A stretch of DNA of 43,235 nucleotides. Source: Pseudoalteromonas sp. S16_S37. Its GTDB lineage: Bacteria > Pseudomonadota > Gammaproteobacteria > Enterobacterales > Alteromonadaceae. Made by a program: the position numbers and the translations under genes. The notes beneath the pieces are model-generated. The model worked only from the letters and a program-made list of their open reading frames with translations, was not told where the DNA came from and did not search any database. Position 1 is the first letter of the stretch; each line of letters opens with the position of its first letter. The stretch is from NCBI RefSeq assembly GCF_014694405.1, contig NZ_JAAUWV010000040.1, positions 1 through 43,235 on the forward strand. Direction: 5' to 3'. Shown piece after piece: positions 42,330 to 43,235 of the stretch.

Positions 42330-42458
42330 GCTGTCGAAAGTCTAATTAAATACATAAACTTAATAGTTGGTTCAGTTCTATCTACATAATATTGAGCGAA
42401 AAAAATCTTGTCTGCTAGTATCAGACAATGGTCATAAATTTTAGAAAAGGTAGAGCAA

Positions 42459-42646
42459 ATGAAAACTGTTTTTTTAGTGCTGGGGTTAGTGTTTTTAATG
42501 AGTGGTTGTAAGCTCACTCGTGTAGAAGGTGAAGTACAAGACTAGAAGTGCAAGTCAGTACAAAAGATAGCACTGATGCAGATAGCCCAAGTTCCTCTAA
42601 AAAATGTCTACCAGGGTTGAAAAAGCAAGGCCGTTGTAAAGATTAA
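42459..42646 (+). pseudogene. Small lipoprotein gene interrupted by a frameshift
   Basis: The frame starting at 42459 (AAGGTAGAG upstream) reads MKTVFLVLGLVFLMSGCKL, a full lipoprotein signal with lipobox MSGC, and stops at 42543-42545 after RVEGEVQD. In the frame that begins at 42542, reading continues as EVQVSTKDSTDADSPSSSKK, ending CLPGLKKQGRCKD at a TAA at 42644-42646. The C-terminal CLPGLKKQGRC motif is the kind of tail seen in small lipoproteins of related bacteria. One missing base near 42540 explains both halves, so the gene is broken or the sequence has an error. Restored, it would be about 62 residues. Confidence 0.65.
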
Positions 42647-42693
42647 AGCTGCTGATCTAGTATCAACGTATTGTAACTAAAAAGGAGGCTACT

Positions 42694-43080
42694 ATGTGGC
42701 TGAGATACTTAATAATTGCTTTGATTTTTATATCAGTAGATACCTTTGCACAGCAATCTATCACGCCAAACGAGTTGTTAATAAACCAGATGTCTGCGAA
42801 TTCTTATACGATTATCGATGTAAGAAGTGAAGAAGAATATAATGCCGGTCACCTAAAAGGCGCAATTAATATTCCACATAATGCGATTTCTGAACATTCA
42901 TCACTGCTAAACACCCTTAAAGAACAGCATCTTGTGGTGTACTGCCGCTCAGGGCGCAGAGCAGGGCTGTTTATCGACGCACTTAAAAAAGATGGTTTTA
43001 AGCTCGTTCACCTAGATGGTGATATGAATGGATGGCTGAAAGAAAATTTGCCTGTAATCGAAAGGGCGCAAAGTAATTAG
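42694..43080 (+). CDS. Periplasmic rhodanese-like protein
   Basis: The 128-residue protein has a signal peptide (YLIIALIFISVDTFA), then a single rhodanese domain: TIIDVRSEEEYNAGHLKGA (about residues 39-57) and the active-site loop VVYCRSGRRAG with the catalytic Cys at about 89, then LDGDMNGWLKENLPV. It fits PspE-like single-domain sulfurtransferases that act in the periplasm, with thiosulfate or a protein persulfide as donor. A strong AAGGAGG precedes the ATG. A GC-rich dyad (CCCGCGCGGG) right after the stop may help termination. Confidence 0.92.
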   Translation: MWLRYLIIALIFISVDTFAQQSITPNELLINQMSANSYTIIDVRSEEEYNAGHLKGAINIPHNAISEHSSLLNTLKEQHLVVYCRSGRRAGLFIDALKKDGFKLVHLDGDMNGWLKENLPVIERAQSN

Positions 43081-43116
43081 CCCGCGCGGGTTGTTATTGG
43101 TAATAATGAAGTCGGA

Positions 43117-43235
43117 GGACCCTGTAACACATTTTGTGTAACTGCCAGTTTTAAATAACATCTTTTAATCGGTCTTCGAATTCGATCATAAATCGATTCA
43201 AGGCCGATTTCCAATTTCTTATCGGCATTGTCCAT
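43117..43235 (-). mobile_element. Right-edge insertion sequence, IS256 family (partial)
   Basis: The bases from about 43117 (GGACCCTGTAACACATTTTG) look like an IS256-type terminal repeat, followed at 43151 by the 3' end of a transposase reading leftward. The rest of the element is beyond the window. The exact end of the repeat is uncertain by a few bases. Confidence 0.75.
43151..43235 (-). CDS. IS256-family transposase, C-terminal end only
   Basis: On the minus strand the last 27 codons read WTMPIRNWKSALNRFMIEFE then DRLKDVI and stop at 43151-43153. This is the strongly conserved C-terminus of IS256 (mutator-type, DDE) transposases, which have WTMPIQNWRLAMSRFIIEFG at this place. The first 90 percent of the protein lies outside the window, so activity cannot be judged. 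Confidence 0.88.
   Translation of the reverse strand, partial: WTMPIRNWKSALNRFMIEFEDRLKDVI

Overview
The window looks like a chromosomal segment of a marine gammaproteobacterium of the Alteromonadales, most likely Pseudoalteromonas or a close relative. The basis is moderate AT-richness, three TonB-dependent receptors in 43 kb, AsnS and ProS close to the E. coli proteins in length and motifs, DUF3025, a NatAB pair, a convergent-style ETF locus, and dispersed short elements with ends reading ATACCAATCCGC. No rRNA, tRNA or CRISPR array was seen. Genus is an inference; no search was run.

Layout. 1-2.3 kb: a fasciclin/COG4315 gene that has lost its 5' part, then a TetR regulator divergent from an HPP membrane protein across a very strong double palindrome. 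2.3-6.3 kb: a LysR regulator divergent from a tightly packed operon (MFS transporter, CMD/AhpD-like protein with a CGPC motif, four-helix membrane protein, SCO1-type copper protein). 6.3-12.3 kb: a MITE-like element, a large TonB receptor, asnS, a small P-loop kinase, an unlisted 47-residue GG-leader (RiPP/bacteriocin-like) peptide behind a perfect inverted repeat, and a second MITE copy. 12.3-19.3 kb: M28 peptidase lipoprotein, DUF3025-natA-natB operon, LpxH-like phosphoesterase, small lipoprotein, HDOD protein. 19.5-24 kb: an iron-type locus (TonB receptor divergent from two tiny membrane proteins and a PepSY reductase-like protein). 24-29.3 kb: an unrecognised 420-residue protein, an anchored hypothetical, proS, trmO and a thioesterase. 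29.4-32.9 kb: ETF-quinone oxidoreductase divergent from etfBA, with GTTGACG..CGTCAAC palindromes between them. 33.5-37.5 kb: a secreted helical-toroid enzyme candidate carrying two related carbohydrate-binding-like domains, facing a di-haem cytochrome c lipoprotein. 37.6-40.8 kb: a zinc-type TonB receptor with histidine-rich loops divergent from a YaeQ-family gene, with two textbook-like Zur palindromes between them. 40.8-43.2 kb: a gene remnant, a small monooxygenase, mntP, a frameshifted small lipoprotein, a periplasmic rhodanese, and the 3' end of an IS256-family transposase running off the right edge.

Themes: metal handling (SCO, iron receptor/PepSY, Zur-controlled receptor, MntP), outer-membrane uptake, and electron transfer from acyl-CoA dehydrogenases to quinone. 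Decay and mobility are visible at both edges and in the 40.8-43.2 kb interval. The most novel candidates are the orphan GG-leader peptide with its ribosome-site palindrome, the toroid enzyme with a binding domain nested inside its catalytic fold, the LysR/MFS/CMD/SCO module, and the YaeQ gene placed under apparent zinc control.
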